In this document: positions 36,965 through 45,790 of the stretch, one piece after another
Layout: the number at the start of each line of letters is the position of its first letter
Numbering within the stretch: position 1 is the first letter of the stretch
Source of the DNA: Sphingomonas rosea
GTDB lineage: Bacteria > Pseudomonadota > Alphaproteobacteria > Sphingomonadales > Sphingomonadaceae
Direction: 5' to 3'
Assembly: GCF_039538065.1 (NCBI RefSeq)
Contig: NZ_BAABBR010000001.1
Span: 558,001 to 622,000 of the forward strand
Length of the DNA: 64,000 nt
Translations under genes and position numbers: made by a program
Notes under the pieces: model-generated
What the model was told of the DNA's origin: nothing
Seen by the model: the letters and a program-made list of their open reading frames with translations, nothing else
The model's database searches: none

Positions 36965-37075
36965 CCCGTCCGTTCGCGATGATCTTGTCGCCGCCCCGGG
37001 TGTCCGCATCCGGTGAGCCCGGCACAGGTTCGTCGCCTTCTTTTTTGACCGCAACACAAGTGACAAGGTGCCGCA

Positions 37076-37255
37076 ATGGCCGTCCCCAAGAGAAAGACCT
37101 CGCCCTCGAAGCGCAACATGCGCCGCAGCCATCACGCGCTGACCCCGGCGAGCTTCCAGGAATGCCCGAACTGCGGCGAGCTCAAGCTCCCGCACAATCT
37201 CTGCCAGGCCTGCGGCCACTATAACGGCCGCGAGATCGTCTCGACCGAGGCCTAA
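37076..37255 (+). CDS. rpmF: 50S ribosomal protein L32
   Basis: A 59-residue L32 beginning [20 protein letters not shown], with a four-cysteine zinc motif [18 protein letters not shown] and YNGREIV near the end. It belongs to the C+ zinc-binding type. The order rpmF-plsX-fabH is conserved in many bacteria and links ribosome supply to lipid synthesis. plsX follows 12 bases later. Confidence 0.97.
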   Translation: MAVPKRKTSPSKRNMRRSHHALTPASFQECPNCGELKLPHNLCQACGHYNGREIVSTEA

Positions 37256-37267
37256 GAGCGCGCAATC

Positions 37268-38341
37268 GTGAAACGCGGAACATCAGGCGCCGACCTGTCG
37301 GCCGCTCCGCGGATCGCCATCGATGCCATGGGAGGCGACGGAGGGCCCTCAGCGATGCTGGGGGGCCTCGAGCGCGCCCTCAAGACCGATCCCTCGCTGC
37401 GCTTCCTCGTCGTCGGCGACCAGGCGGTGGTCGAGCCGGCGATGGCCGCGCTCGCCTTGCCGGCGGGCACCGCCACCATCCTCCACGCGCCCGACAGCAT
37501 CGCGGGTGACGAAAAGCCGAGCCAGGCGCTGCGCCGCGCCCGGACCACCTCGATGGGCCTCGCGATCAACGCGGTGAAGGAAGGGCAGGCCGACGCCGCC
37601 TTGTCCGCCGGGAACACCGGCGCGCTGATGGCGATGAGCAAGCTCGCGCTCCGCACCATGCCCGGGATCGATCGCCCGGCGCTGACCGCACTCCTGCCGA
37701 CGCTCGGCACCCACGACCTCGTCATGCTCGACCTCGGCGCCAACACCGAGAGCGACGCCCAGAACCTCGTCCAGTTCGCCGTGATGGGCGCCGCTTATGC
37801 CCGCACCGTGCTGGGCTTGAAGCGCCCGCGGGTGAAGCTCCTCAACATCGGCACCGAGGAGCTGAAGGGCACCGACGAGATCAAGGAAGCCGCCGCCATC
37901 CTGCGCGAGGCCGACTATCTTCCGCTGAAGTTCGACGGCTTCACCGAAGGCGACCAACTGTCGCGCGGCAATGTCGACGTGGTCGTCACCGACGGCTTCT
38001 CGGGCAACATCGCGCTCAAGACCGCCGAGGGGACCGCGCGCTTCGTCACCGACCTCCTGCGCCGCGCCTTCACCTCGTCGCTGCGCTCCAAGGCCGGCTT
38101 CGCGCTGTCGAAGCCCGCGCTGCACATGCTCAAGGTCCATCTCGACCCCAACAACCACAACGGCGCCGTCTTCCTCGGGCTGAACGGCCTCGTCGTGAAG
38201 AGCCACGGCAGCGCCACCCCCAAGGGCGTCGCCAATGCCATCGCCGTCGCCGCCCGGATGGTCCGCGGCGACATCGTCAATCAGGTCATCTCCGACCTCG
38301 ACGAATTCCGTGCCCACGCCTTTGCCGTGACGAGTGCCTGA
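37268..38341 (+). CDS. plsX: Phosphate acyltransferase PlsX
   Basis: A 357-residue enzyme making acyl-phosphate from acyl-ACP for phospholipid synthesis. Signatures: [19 protein letters not shown] at the start, [32 protein letters not shown] and [18 protein letters not shown]. The GTG at 37268 is used. It is the middle gene of rpmF-plsX-fabH, with 3 bases before fabH. Confidence 0.96.
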   Translation: MKRGTSGADLSAAPRIAIDAMGGDGGPSAMLGGLERALKTDPSLRFLVVGDQAVVEPAMAALALPAGTATILHAPDSIAGDEKPSQALRRARTTSMGLAINAVKEGQADAALSAGNTGALMAMSKLALRTMPGIDRPALTALLPTLGTHDLVMLDLGANTESDAQNLVQFAVMGAAYARTVLGLKRPRVKLLNIGTEELKGTDEIKEAAAILREADYLPLKFDGFTEGDQLSRGNVDVVVTDGFSGNIALKTAEGTARFVTDLLRRAFTSSLRSKAGFALSKPALHMLKVHLDPNNHNGAVFLGLNGLVVKSHGSATPKGVANAIAVAARMVRGDIVNQVISDLDEFRAHAFAVTSA

Positions 38342-38344
38342 TCC

Positions 38345-39307
38345 ATGCCCTTGCGTAGTGTCTTTCTGGGGGTCGGGTCCGCGCTTCCGGCCCGCCGCGT
38401 CGACAATGCCGAACTGGCCGCGCAGGTCGACACCACCGACGAGTGGATCGTCGAGCGCACCGGCATTCGTTCGCGCTACATCGCGGGCGAGGGCGAAACC
38501 ACCGCCAGCCTCGCCACCGAGGCCGCCCGCAAGGCGCTCGAGGCCGCCGGCCTGACGCCCGCCGACGTCGGCCTCATCGTGCTCGCCACCGCGACGCCCG
38601 ACAACACCTTCCCGAGCAGCGCGACCAAGGTCCAGCACAACCTCGGCATCCTCGACTGCATCAGCTTCGACGTCCACGCCGTCTGCACCGGCTTCCTCTA
38701 CGCCGTGACGGTCGCCGACTCGATGCTGCGCGGCGGCAACGCCAAGGTCGCGCTGGTGATCGGTGCCGAGACCTTCAGCCGGATCCTCGACTGGGAGGAC
38801 CGCACGACCTGCGTCCTGTTCGGCGACGGCGCGGGGGCGATCGTCCTGCGCGCCGAAGAAACCGAGGATCGCGGGATCCTCGCCACCAAGCTCCACGCCG
38901 ACGGCCGCTTCGCCGACATGCTCTATGTCGACGGCGGGCCCTCGACCACGCAGACCGTGGGCAAGCTCCGGATGAAGGGCCGCGAGGTCTTCCGCCATGC
39001 CGTCGTCAATCTCGCCGACGTGCTCGGCGAGGTGATCGCGGCGGCGAACCTCACCCCGGACGACGTCGACTGGGTCGTGCCCCACCAGGCCAATGCCCGG
39101 ATCATCGACGCCACCGCGCGCAAGCTCGGGCTCCCCGCAGAGCGGGTCGTGCTGACCGTCGACCGCCACGCCAACACTTCCGCCGCGTCGGTGCCGCTGG
39201 CTCTCGACGTCGCGGTCAAGGACGGGCGGATCAAGCGCGGCGACACGGTCGTCCTCGAGGCGATGGGCGGCGGCTTCACCTGGGGCGCGGCGGTACTTTG
39301 CGTTTAA
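38345..39307 (+). CDS. fabH: 3-oxoacyl-ACP synthase III (FabH)
   Basis: A 320-residue initiating condensing enzyme (acetyl-CoA + malonyl-ACP). The catalytic triad is visible: Cys in [13 protein letters not shown], His in [12 protein letters not shown] and Asn in [12 protein letters not shown]. The active-site gate region [11 protein letters not shown] and the C-terminal [11 protein letters not shown] are present. The length is standard. Confidence 0.96.
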   Translation: MPLRSVFLGVGSALPARRVDNAELAAQVDTTDEWIVERTGIRSRYIAGEGETTASLATEAARKALEAAGLTPADVGLIVLATATPDNTFPSSATKVQHNLGILDCISFDVHAVCTGFLYAVTVADSMLRGGNAKVALVIGAETFSRILDWEDRTTCVLFGDGAGAIVLRAEETEDRGILATKLHADGRFADMLYVDGGPSTTQTVGKLRMKGREVFRHAVVNLADVLGEVIAAANLTPDDVDWVVPHQANARIIDATARKLGLPAERVVLTVDRHANTSAASVPLALDVAVKDGRIKRGDTVVLEAMGGGFTWGAAVLCV

Positions 39308-39337
39308 CGGACGGGCGGACAACAGTTTTTCACGCGA

Positions 39338-39366
39338 TTGTCTGTTTGCCGACCGAAGCCTAATCC
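39338..39366 (+). promoter_or_regulatory. ihfA: Candidate sigma-70 promoter of ihfA
   Basis: TTGTCT at 39338-39343 and TAATCC at 39361-39366 with 17 bases between, in the 115-base gap between fabH and ihfA. The start codon is about 50 bases downstream. Confidence 0.35.
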
Positions 39367-39422
39367 GTTATGCAATCGACATCGGCGCGAAGGGGCGTGC
39401 CATAACAGGGCGGGAGTTGAGG

Positions 39423-39758
39423 ATGGCCGACGCAGGCGTCCCGCGTAGCGGGCAGAATGCGGAAATGCATGCGGGGACCCTGACTAGGGCCGACCTCGGC
39501 GATGCGGTGCACCGGAAGCTGGGCCTCAGCCGCGCCGAGTCGGCGAGCATGGTCGAGCGCGTGCTCCATCACATGTGCGCCGCCCTCTCGCACGGCGAAA
39601 ACGTCAAGATTTCGGGCTTCGGCAGCTTCATCCTGCGCGACAAGGGCGAGCGGATCGGCCGCAATCCCAAGACCGGCGTCGAAGTCCCGATCGCGCCGCG
39701 CCGCGTCATGACCTTCCGCGCCAGTCAGACGATGCGCGACCGGATCGCTCGCGGTTAG
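39423..39758 (+). CDS. ihfA: Integration host factor alpha subunit
   Basis: A 111-residue HU/IHF DNA-bending protein. The core begins [21 protein letters not shown], then [23 protein letters not shown] with the intercalating Pro arm, and [16 protein letters not shown]. The ATG at 39423 follows TTGAGG and gives a 14-residue extension over most IhfA proteins; the ATG at 39465 would give the usual 97 residues. merR follows 2 bases after the stop. Alpha rather than beta is assigned from the plsX-fabH-ihfA-merR order. Confidence 0.93.
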   Translation: MADAGVPRSGQNAEMHAGTLTRADLGDAVHRKLGLSRAESASMVERVLHHMCAALSHGENVKISGFGSFILRDKGERIGRNPKTGVEVPIAPRRVMTFRASQTMRDRIARG

Positions 39759-39760
39759 TC

Positions 39761-40102
39761 ATGCCCGGCGCCACGGGCGGCAAGGATCCGCACGCCTTCC
39801 GCACGATCGGCGAGGTCTCCACTGAACTGGGCATCGCCCAGCACATCCTGCGCTACTGGGAGTCGCGCTTCCCGCAACTGAAGCCGCTGCAGCGCGCGGG
39901 CAATCGCCGCTACTACCGGCCCGAGGACGTCACCCTCCTCCGCCAGATCGACAGCCTGCTCAACCAGCAGGGCTATACGGTGAAGGGCGTCCAGCAGCTC
40001 CTGCGCGGCAAGGACCCCCTCCCCGAACCGGCCCCGGTCGAGGAAAACCTGGTCGGAGCCCTCAAGCGCATCCGCGCCGAGCTGGCCGACGCCCTTTCCT
40101 GA
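39761..40102 (+). CDS. MerR family transcriptional regulator
   Basis: A 113-residue MerR-type protein: winged [49 protein letters not shown] and a dimer helix with [17 protein letters not shown] residues ([18 protein letters not shown]). It lacks metal-binding cysteines. It is the standard neighbour of ihfA in alphaproteobacteria. Ligand and targets unknown. Confidence 0.9.
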   Translation: MPGATGGKDPHAFRTIGEVSTELGIAQHILRYWESRFPQLKPLQRAGNRRYYRPEDVTLLRQIDSLLNQQGYTVKGVQQLLRGKDPLPEPAPVEENLVGALKRIRAELADALS

Positions 40103-40113
40103 CCAGCGTTCGT

Positions 40114-40139
40114 TCGTCCTGAGCGAAGTCGAAGGACGA
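40114..40139. repeat. Dispersed palindrome between convergent genes
   Basis: Arms TCGTCCT and AGGACGA (7 bases, perfect) flank GAGCGAAGTCGA. It fills the 48-base gap between the convergent merR and helicase genes. Palindromes with TCCTGAGC...GAAGGA recur in sphingomonad genomes, from general knowledge. It may serve as a two-way terminator. Confidence 0.6.
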
Positions 40140-40150
40140 TCACCGACGGC

Positions 40151-42868
40151 TCAAGCCCGCCCTTCCACCTCTGTCAGGGCGATGGGACTTGCTGCCGAAG
40201 CCCGCGAAGCCGCGACCCGCGCCACCGCTTCCTCGAGCGGCACGCGGCTGACCTGCACCCCCTCCGGAAAGGCCGTCAGCAGCCGCGACGGACAGGCCGC
40301 CGACAGAATCACGAACGTGCCCTTGTCGCCCTGCCGCCGGATCAGCCGCCCGAACGCTTGCGCCAGCCGCGCCTTGACCACCCGGTCGTCATAGGCCGAG
40401 CCGCCGCCCGCCAGCCGCCGCGCCGCATGCAGCACCGTCGGCCGCGGCCACGGCACCCGCTCCATCACCACCAGCCGCAAGGATTCGCCCGGCACGTCGA
40501 CCCCGTCGCGTAAGGCATCGGTGCCCAGCAGGCTCGCGCGCGGGTCGGCGCGGAACATGTCGACCAACGTCCCCGTGTCGATCGGATCGACATGCTGGGC
40601 GAGGAGCGGCAACCGGTCGCGCGCCAGCCGGTCGGCGATCCGGGCCTGCACCGCCTTCAGCCGCGCGATCGCCGTGAAAAGCCCGAGCGTGCCGCCCTCG
40701 GCCGCCGCGATCAGCCGCGCGTAGGCATTGGCGAGCGCCGCCAGGTCCCCCTGCTTGACGTCGGTCACCACCAGCACCTCGGCGCTCGCGGCATAATCGA
40801 ACGGGCTGGCGGCATGGAAATGCGCGGCCGGCGCGGGCAGGTGCGTCGCCCCCGTCCGCGCGTCGGCGACGTCCCAGCCCTCCTCGCCCCCGCGCAGCGT
40901 CGCGCTCGTCACCAGCACCCCCTGCGCCGGCTCCAGCACCGCCTTGGCGAGCGGCCGCGTCGGATCGAGCCAGCGCCGCTGCAACCCGATGTCGAGCTCG
41001 CGCCCCTCGATCCGCTCGACGCTCATCCAGTCGACGAAATCGGGGTCCGCCGCGCCGCCGATCCGCGCGAGGAGCTGGATCCACGCCGTGACCGCCCCGC
41101 CGCGCCAGGTCAGCCCCGCGATCGCGCCCTCGACCCGCGCCCGCGCCGCCCCGTCGAGCCAGTCGGGCGAGTCTTCCAGCACCGCCTCCAGCCGCATCCG
41201 CAGCGCCGCCAGCGGCTTCTGCATCGCTTCCAGCGCGGCCAGCGCGCTCGCCGCCGCTTCGACCAGCCGCCCGTCGGGTTCGGCGAGCTCGGTCTCGATC
41301 CCGTAGCCCGCATCCTCGGCCCGGGCCCGCGCCAGCACCGTGTCGCGGACCGCCGCGAACAGGCTTTCGAGCGGGCCCATCGGCATCCCCTCGACCACCC
41401 GGCCGAGCCAGCCGTCGGCCGGCAGCAGCCCCGCCGCCTGCACCGCCGCGTCGAGCGCCTCGGCCCCCTCGTCGTCATAGGAGCAGACGTCGAGCAGCCG
41501 CGCCGCGAGCCCCCGCCGCCGCCCCTTGGTCGCGCGCTCGGGCCCCATGATCCAGCGCCGAAGCTCGATCGTCTCGGCCCCCGTCAGCGCGACCGAAAAG
41601 GTCGAATCGGCCGCGTCGAACAGGTGGTGGCCCTCGTCGAACACGATCCGCTCGAGCCCGCCGCCCAAGCGCCCGCGCGCCGCCGAGACCATCACCAGCG
41701 CGTGGTTGGCGATGACCAGCTCGGCCCCGCGGCTCGCCCGCTCGGCCTTTTCGATGAAGCATTTCCGATAGTGCGGGCAGCCGGCATAGACGCATTCGCC
41801 GCGCCGGTCGGTGAGCGCGGTCGCGCCCGCCCGCCGGAACAGGCTCGGAAGCCAGCCCGGCAGGTCGCCGCCGACCATGTCCCCGTCCTTGCTGTAGGCC
41901 GCCCAGCGCCCGACGAGCTGCGCCAGCATCGCCGCGCGGCCGCTGAACGACCCCTGGAGCGCATCCTCGAGATTGAGCAGGCACAGGTAATTCTCGCGCC
42001 CCTTGCGGACCACGATCTTCTTCTTGCGCTCGGCCGCGTCGGGAATGATCCGCGCGCCTTCCGCATCGAGCTGCCGCTGCAGCGCCTTGGTGAAGGTCGA
42101 GACCCACACCGTGCCCCCCGCCTTCTCCGCCCACAGCGAGGCGGGCGCGAGATAGCCGAGTGTCTTGCCGATCCCCGTGCCCGCCTCGGCGAGCAGGAGG
42201 TTGGGCGCATCGCGCCGGTCGCGCGGGGCGAAGGCATGGGCCGCGGCCGCCGCGAACGCCCGCTGCCCGTCGCGGCTCTCGGCCCCCTTGCCCGTCAGCT
42301 GCCGGAGCCGCGCCTCGGCCTCACCGTCGCCCAGCCGGATCATCCGCGCCGGCGGCCGTTCGGGCGCCTCCTCCCACTGCTCCAATCGCGAGAACAGCAT
42401 TCGCTCGCCGCGCTCGGGCTTGGCGAGGCGCTGCCCGACCAGCCCCGCCCAGCCCCAGCCCAATCGCTGCAGCGTCATGTTGCTGGTCCACGCACCCTCG
42501 CGCTCGGCCCAGTCGCCGCCCAGCACCGCCAGCAGCCGGTTCGCGATCGTCGGCAGGAGCGCCGCCTGCGCCCCCTCGTCGGCCGGCGCCTCGAGCCCGC
42601 ACCACCCCGCCAGCCCCGCCACCGTCGGCACCACGAAGCGCGCCGGATGAACGAAGGCGAACAGTTCGAGCAGGTCGAGCCCGCTCACCTCGGGATAGCC
42701 GAGCCGCTGCCCCGTCAGCGGCGCATTCAGGATCAGGTGCGGAGTCTCCGCCACCGCCCGGATCGCCTCCCCCCGCCCGACCGCCCGCACGCCGTCCGGG
42801 CCGACCAGCCAGATACCGGCATGGCTCGCGTGGAGGGCAGGAAGGGAGAGGGAGAGGGAGGGGGACAC
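40151..42868 (-). CDS. ATP-dependent DNA helicase, DinG/XPD type
   Basis: A 905-residue superfamily 2 helicase. An N-terminal region (about 1-220) resembles a degenerate exonuclease-like domain with YPEVSGLDLLELFAFVHPA. Then Walker A AEAGTGIGKTLGYLAPA, an iron-sulphur cluster loop with CVYAGCPHYRKC and an earlier Cys, box II RIVFDEGHHLFDAADS, and motifs LVTSATLRGG, SLLGTDALRDGVDVPG and QAFGRLIRRQGDKG. These mark a DinG-type 5'-3' helicase that clears R-loops and unusual DNA structures. It ends at the palindrome near 40130. Confidence 0.9.
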   Translation of the reverse strand: MSPSLSLSLPALHASHAGIWLVGPDGVRAVGRGEAIRAVAETPHLILNAPLTGQRLGYPEVSGLDLLELFAFVHPARFVVPTVAGLAGWCGLEAPADEGAQAALLPTIANRLLAVLGGDWAEREGAWTSNMTLQRLGWGWAGLVGQRLAKPERGERMLFSRLEQWEEAPERPPARMIRLGDGEAEARLRQLTGKGAESRDGQRAFAAAAAHAFAPRDRRDAPNLLLAEAGTGIGKTLGYLAPASLWAEKAGGTVWVSTFTKALQRQLDAEGARIIPDAAERKKKIVVRKGRENYLCLLNLEDALQGSFSGRAAMLAQLVGRWAAYSKDGDMVGGDLPGWLPSLFRRAGATALTDRRGECVYAGCPHYRKCFIEKAERASRGAELVIANHALVMVSAARGRLGGGLERIVFDEGHHLFDAADSTFSVALTGAETIELRRWIMGPERATKGRRRGLAARLLDVCSYDDEGAEALDAAVQAAGLLPADGWLGRVVEGMPMGPLESLFAAVRDTVLARARAEDAGYGIETELAEPDGRLVEAAASALAALEAMQKPLAALRMRLEAVLEDSPDWLDGAARARVEGAIAGLTWRGGAVTAWIQLLARIGGAADPDFVDWMSVERIEGRELDIGLQRRWLDPTRPLAKAVLEPAQGVLVTSATLRGGEEGWDVADARTGATHLPAPAAHFHAASPFDYAASAEVLVVTDVKQGDLAALANAYARLIAAAEGGTLGLFTAIARLKAVQARIADRLARDRLPLLAQHVDPIDTGTLVDMFRADPRASLLGTDALRDGVDVPGESLRLVVMERVPWPRPTVLHAARRLAGGGSAYDDRVVKARLAQAFGRLIRRQGDKGTFVILSAACPSRLLTAFPEGVQVSRVPLEEAVARVAASRASAASPIALTEVEGRA

Positions 42869-42919
42869 GCCAGCCTATGTGGCGAGGCGAGAACGAAAGG
42901 GCAACGAGGAAGCCGCGCT

Positions 42920-42949
42920 AATGTCCGCTATGGGTGGACTGCGGACATT
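42920..42949 (+). repeat. Palindromic repeat, copy 1
   Basis: Perfect arms AATGTCCGC and GCGGACATT around the 12-base loop TATGGGTGGACT. It lies in the gap upstream of the minus-strand helicase gene. First of four same-orientation copies in 0.93 kb. Confidence 0.85.
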
Positions 42950-42962
42950 GGTGAGATTGTGC

Positions 42963-43202
42963 TCAACGGAGGTCGGAAGGATCGCCGAAGCCTTCTGACC
43001 AATGATCTTTATCTAGCTCGTAAGCGTCGGTGCTGAAACCTTCCGGATAGTCACGAAAGCCCGGTTGTTCGGCTAGTCTAGCGATTGTTAGGTCAACGGC
43101 CTGTTGAGAGCGGTAAACGCCAATCAGTTTGGCGTCGTCTCCATACTCATCATCCTTGCGGACATGGTGAAGGACATACACCCGATCCATTTGTTCGCTC
43201 AT
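42963..43202 (-). CDS. Small DUF7336-like protein
   Basis: A 79-residue protein: MDRVYVLHHVRKDDEYGDD, AKLIGVYRSQQAVDLTIARL, then PGFRDYPEGF and YELDKDHWSEGF. The VYVLHH...KLIGVY...PGF.DYP.GF...YELDKDHWSEGF pattern matches a family I know as DUF7336, of unknown function. No signal or membrane segment. It is less GC-rich than most of the window and is flanked by hairpin repeats, so recent gain is possible. Confidence 0.75.
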   Translation of the reverse strand: MSEQMDRVYVLHHVRKDDEYGDDAKLIGVYRSQQAVDLTIARLAEQPGFRDYPEGFSTDAYELDKDHWSEGFGDPSDLR

Positions 43203-43225
43203 GCTGCAAAGTGAACTGCTTCGGG

Positions 43226-43254
43226 AATGTCCGCAATGGGTGGAAAGCGGACAT
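43226..43254 (+). repeat. Palindromic repeat, copy 2
   Basis: Arms AATGTCCGC and GCGGACAT around AATGGGTGGAAA (12 bases), same orientation as the other copies. It lies just upstream of the DUF7336-like gene. Confidence 0.85.
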
Positions 43255-43335
43255 CGGATTAGTTACATAATGAAGCGCTGGCCGAAGGCCCGATAAGGCG
43301 CGGAGAACCCTGGGGGCGAGCCGGTCCCGCGTGCC

Positions 43336-43364
43336 AGCGTCCGCATTGGGTGGAAGGCGGACAC
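43336..43364 (+). repeat. Palindromic repeat, copy 3 (degenerate)
   Basis: A shorter stem GTCCGC / GCGGAC around ATTGGGTGGAAG (12 bases). The outer bases no longer pair. It lies 37 bases before the lipoprotein gene at 43401. Confidence 0.75.
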
Positions 43365-43400
43365 TTGCTGCACTTTCGTCCTCCAGTAGATTGTAGACCG

Positions 43401-43808
43401 ATGAGGTACGCCGCGCTCGCCGTTCTGGCCTCCGCAACTCTGCTTGCTTGTAGGCAGGAGCCCCTTCATGAGGAGTGTGTTCCCGCGCTTCCGGGCTGGC
43501 GAACAACTGACGCCGGCAACGTGAGCGACATGACCCCGCTCCTGATTGAACTACACGGCGATCAGCTCAGCTGGAACGGGATGCCGGTGAGTGAGGAGAC
43601 ATTCACCGAATACCTGACTGATCTCGAAACCCGACTCAGAGACAACGGTGGTTCGAGAAAGTCTCCTGTCTTCGCGGTGTTCAGTCCGGAAACGAGAAAC
43701 TGTGCGCTTGCTCGCCAGATTAGGGATCGGATCGATAGTAAACTCCCCTGCCGAAAGGGGCTGTGCGGACTAGGTCCGTCTGACGCGTTCATCAAACGCG
43801 TGAACTGA
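43401..43808 (+). CDS. Putative lipoprotein with ExbD/TolR-like periplasmic domain
   Basis: A 135-residue protein. MRYAALAVLASATLLAC is a lipoprotein signal with Cys17. The mature part reads PLLIELHGDQLSWNGMPV, then EETFTEYLTDLETRLRD and KSPVFAVFSPETRNCALARQI, which follows the strand-helix pattern of ExbD/TolR periplasmic domains ('wNG.pv' then 'P.f.v....nc'). Extra cysteines (CVPALPG, NCALA, LPCRKGLCG) may pair. It lies in the repeat islet and has lower GC. The similarity is by eye, so function stays open. Confidence 0.65.
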   Translation: MRYAALAVLASATLLACRQEPLHEECVPALPGWRTTDAGNVSDMTPLLIELHGDQLSWNGMPVSEETFTEYLTDLETRLRDNGGSRKSPVFAVFSPETRNCALARQIRDRIDSKLPCRKGLCGLGPSDAFIKRVN

Positions 43809-43816
43809 GACGCTCT

Positions 43817-43846
43817 AATGTCCGCAATGGGTCGAAAGCGGACATT
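43817..43846 (+). repeat. Palindromic repeat, copy 4
   Basis: Perfect arms AATGTCCGC and GCGGACATT around AATGGGTCGAAA (12 bases), starting 8 bases after the lipoprotein stop. Confidence 0.85.
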
Positions 43847-43855
43847 CGCCCCGCT

Positions 43856-43918
43856 CACTTGCAAAGTAGGATTTCAAATGCTGCAACGAACCCCAAAGGT
43901 TCGTCCGCTCTTTGACTT
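43856..43918 (+). repeat. Structured intergenic element, copy A
   Basis: Begins CACTTGCAAAGTAGGATTT, identical over 19 bases to 47802-47820. It is followed by TGCTG, then a hairpin CGAACC-CCAAA-GGTTCG, then CTCTTTGA. The second copy keeps the same order of blocks with a different stem, so structure rather than sequence may be conserved. Confidence 0.6.
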
Positions 43919-44115
43919 CGCCAGCTCTCCGTCACCGAAAACGACTCGGCGACCCTGTGACATTCGAGACCTTGTTCATGTTCGGCCGCTGGCAACCGCC
44001 GCGCCCCCCCCCCCGACCCTGTGTCACCTTCGACAACCTCGCCCGCCCCTTACCAACTTGCCACCCGCCCCGCCCCTTGCCTTCGCACCTGCAACATGTG
44101 CATTCGCATTTCACC

Positions 44116-45693
44116 ATGACCGACGACGCGCTCCGTTCCGCCGCCCTCACCTCCAAGGCCTGGCCCTTCGAGGAAGCCCGCAAGCTCGTCGCGCGCTATC
44201 CGCAGGGCAAGCCGAACGGCGAACCGGTCATCTTCGAGACCGGTTACGGCCCTTCGGGCCTCCCCCATATCGGCACCTTCACCGAGGTCCTGCGCACCAC
44301 CTGGGTCCGCCGCGCCTATGAAGCGCTGACCGGCGCGCCGACCCGGCTGATCGCCTTCAGCGACGACATGGACGGGCTCCGCAAGGTCCCCGACAACGTG
44401 CCCAACGGCGAGGTCCTCGCCGCCGCGCTCGGCAAGCCGCTGACGAAGGTCCCCGACCCCTTCGGCTGCCACGACAGCTTCGCGCACCACAATAATGCGC
44501 TGCTCCGCCAGTTCCTCGACCGCTTCGGCTTCGACTACGAGTTCATGAGCGCGACCGACGCCTATACCTCGGGCCGCTTCGACGCGGCGCTGCGCTCGGT
44601 CCTGCGCCACTTCGACGCCATCATGGGGGTGATGCTCCCGACGCTCCGCGAGGAGCGCCGCCAGACCTATTCGCCCGTCCTCCCCGTCTCGCCCTCGACC
44701 GGCCGGGTCCTGCAGGTCCCCGTCCGCGTGGTCGATGCGGAGGCCGGCACCATCGCCTTCACCGACGAGGACGGCAGCGACGTCACCCAGTCCGCGCTCG
44801 GCGGCATGGCCAAGCTCCAGTGGAAGGTCGACTGGGCGATGCGCTGGGTCGCGCTCGGCGTCGATTATGAGATGGCCGGCAAGGACCTGATCGATTCGAC
44901 CATCCAGTCGGGCAAGATCGCCCGAATCCTCGGGGCCAAGCCGCCCGAGGGCTTCAACTACGAGATGTTCCTCGACGAAAAGGGCGAGAAGATCTCCAAG
45001 TCCAAGGGCAATGGCCTCGGGCTCGAGGACTGGCTCCGCTACGGCAGCGAGAACAGCCTCCAATTCTATCTCTGGCGTGAGCCGAAGAAGGCCAAGAGCC
45101 TCCACGTCGGGCTGATCCCGCGCGCGATCGACGACTACTGGCAGTTCCGCGGCCGCTGGCCCGAACAGCCGGTCGAGCAGCGCCTCGGCAATCCCGTCCA
45201 CCACATCCACGAGGGCGAGGTGCCGGAGCCGACGACCCTCCCCCTCAGCTTCTCGCTGCTCCTGAACCTCGCCTCGCTCCCCGGCGTCGCCGACAAGGCC
45301 ACCGCCTGGCGCTTCGTCCAGCGCTATGCGCCGGGCACCGCGCCCGAGACCGACCCCGAACTCGACGAGCTGATCGGGCTGGCCGTCGCCTACGCCCGCG
45401 ACTTCGTCGCCCCCGGCCTCGCCCGCCGCGCGCCGACCCCCGAAGAAGCCGCCGCACTCCGCGACCTCGACGCGTTCCTCGCCAGCCTCGCCCCAGACGC
45501 GCCCGCCGACGAAATCCAGAACGGCGTCTTCGCGGTCGGCAAGCAGCATTACGGGCAGGAAAAGCTGCGCGACTGGTTCCAGGCCGCCTACGAGACGCTC
45601 CTCGGCTCGAGCCAGGGCCCCCGCCTCGGCAGCTTCATCGCGCTCTACGGGATCGACAACAGCCGCAAGCTGATCGCCGACGCGCTAGCCTAA
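44116..45693 (+). CDS. lysK: Lysyl-tRNA synthetase, class I
   Basis: A 525-residue class I lysyl-tRNA synthetase, the archaeal-type enzyme found in many alphaproteobacteria instead of class II LysS. The HIGH-like motif is GYGPSGLPHIGTFTEVLR and the KMSKS-like motif GEKISKSKGNGLGLEDW. Other family blocks are IAFSDDMDGLRKVP and KVDWAMRWVALGVDYEM. The ATG at 44116 starts at MTDDALRSAALTSKAWPFEE, where the family begins. The longer frame upstream is not supported. A strong terminator follows. Confidence 0.95.
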   Translation: MTDDALRSAALTSKAWPFEEARKLVARYPQGKPNGEPVIFETGYGPSGLPHIGTFTEVLRTTWVRRAYEALTGAPTRLIAFSDDMDGLRKVPDNVPNGEVLAAALGKPLTKVPDPFGCHDSFAHHNNALLRQFLDRFGFDYEFMSATDAYTSGRFDAALRSVLRHFDAIMGVMLPTLREERRQTYSPVLPVSPSTGRVLQVPVRVVDAEAGTIAFTDEDGSDVTQSALGGMAKLQWKVDWAMRWVALGVDYEMAGKDLIDSTIQSGKIARILGAKPPEGFNYEMFLDEKGEKISKSKGNGLGLEDWLRYGSENSLQFYLWREPKKAKSLHVGLIPRAIDDYWQFRGRWPEQPVEQRLGNPVHHIHEGEVPEPTTLPLSFSLLLNLASLPGVADKATAWRFVQRYAPGTAPETDPELDELIGLAVAYARDFVAPGLARRAPTPEEAAALRDLDAFLASLAPDAPADEIQNGVFAVGKQHYGQEKLRDWFQAAYETLLGSSQGPRLGSFIALYGIDNSRKLIADALA

Positions 45694-45736
45694 AGGCGGG
45701 CGCCGGCAACGCTGCGCCCGCATTAATCCGCCTTTT
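45692..45736 (+). terminator. Terminator of lysK
   Basis: Outer arms AAAGGCGG (45692-45699) and CCGCCTTT (45728-45735) pair perfectly, followed by a further T. A competing inner stem GCGGGCGC / GCGCCCGC (45696-45721) overlaps it. The outer form is a good intrinsic terminator. Confidence 0.65.
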
Positions 45737-45790
45737 ACGCCTCCGCCCGCACCTTCCGCGGCGCTCGGGGCACGAAGGGGGGTTTAGTCT

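Larger units (their letters stand above)
43809..44115. other. 307-base non-coding stretch upstream of lysK
   Basis: No convincing gene. It holds hairpin repeat copy 4 (43817-43846), structured element A (43856-43918), an imperfect direct repeat starting CGACCCTGTG at 43950 and again at 44014, and a run of 11 C residues (44004-44014). An open frame continuous with lysK begins at 43912, but its translation is repeat-derived and proline-rich. Confidence 0.7.

Noticed and set aside
43150..43506. Small minus-strand frame reading MSAFHPLRTF-type sequence
   Set aside because: The peptide is a translation of the hairpin repeats (AATGTCCGC...), which often yields such spurious N-termini.
43912..44115. 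N-terminal extension of LysK
   Set aside because: The extra 68 residues are proline-rich and come from repeat and poly-C sequence. The family begins at MTDDALRS (44116).
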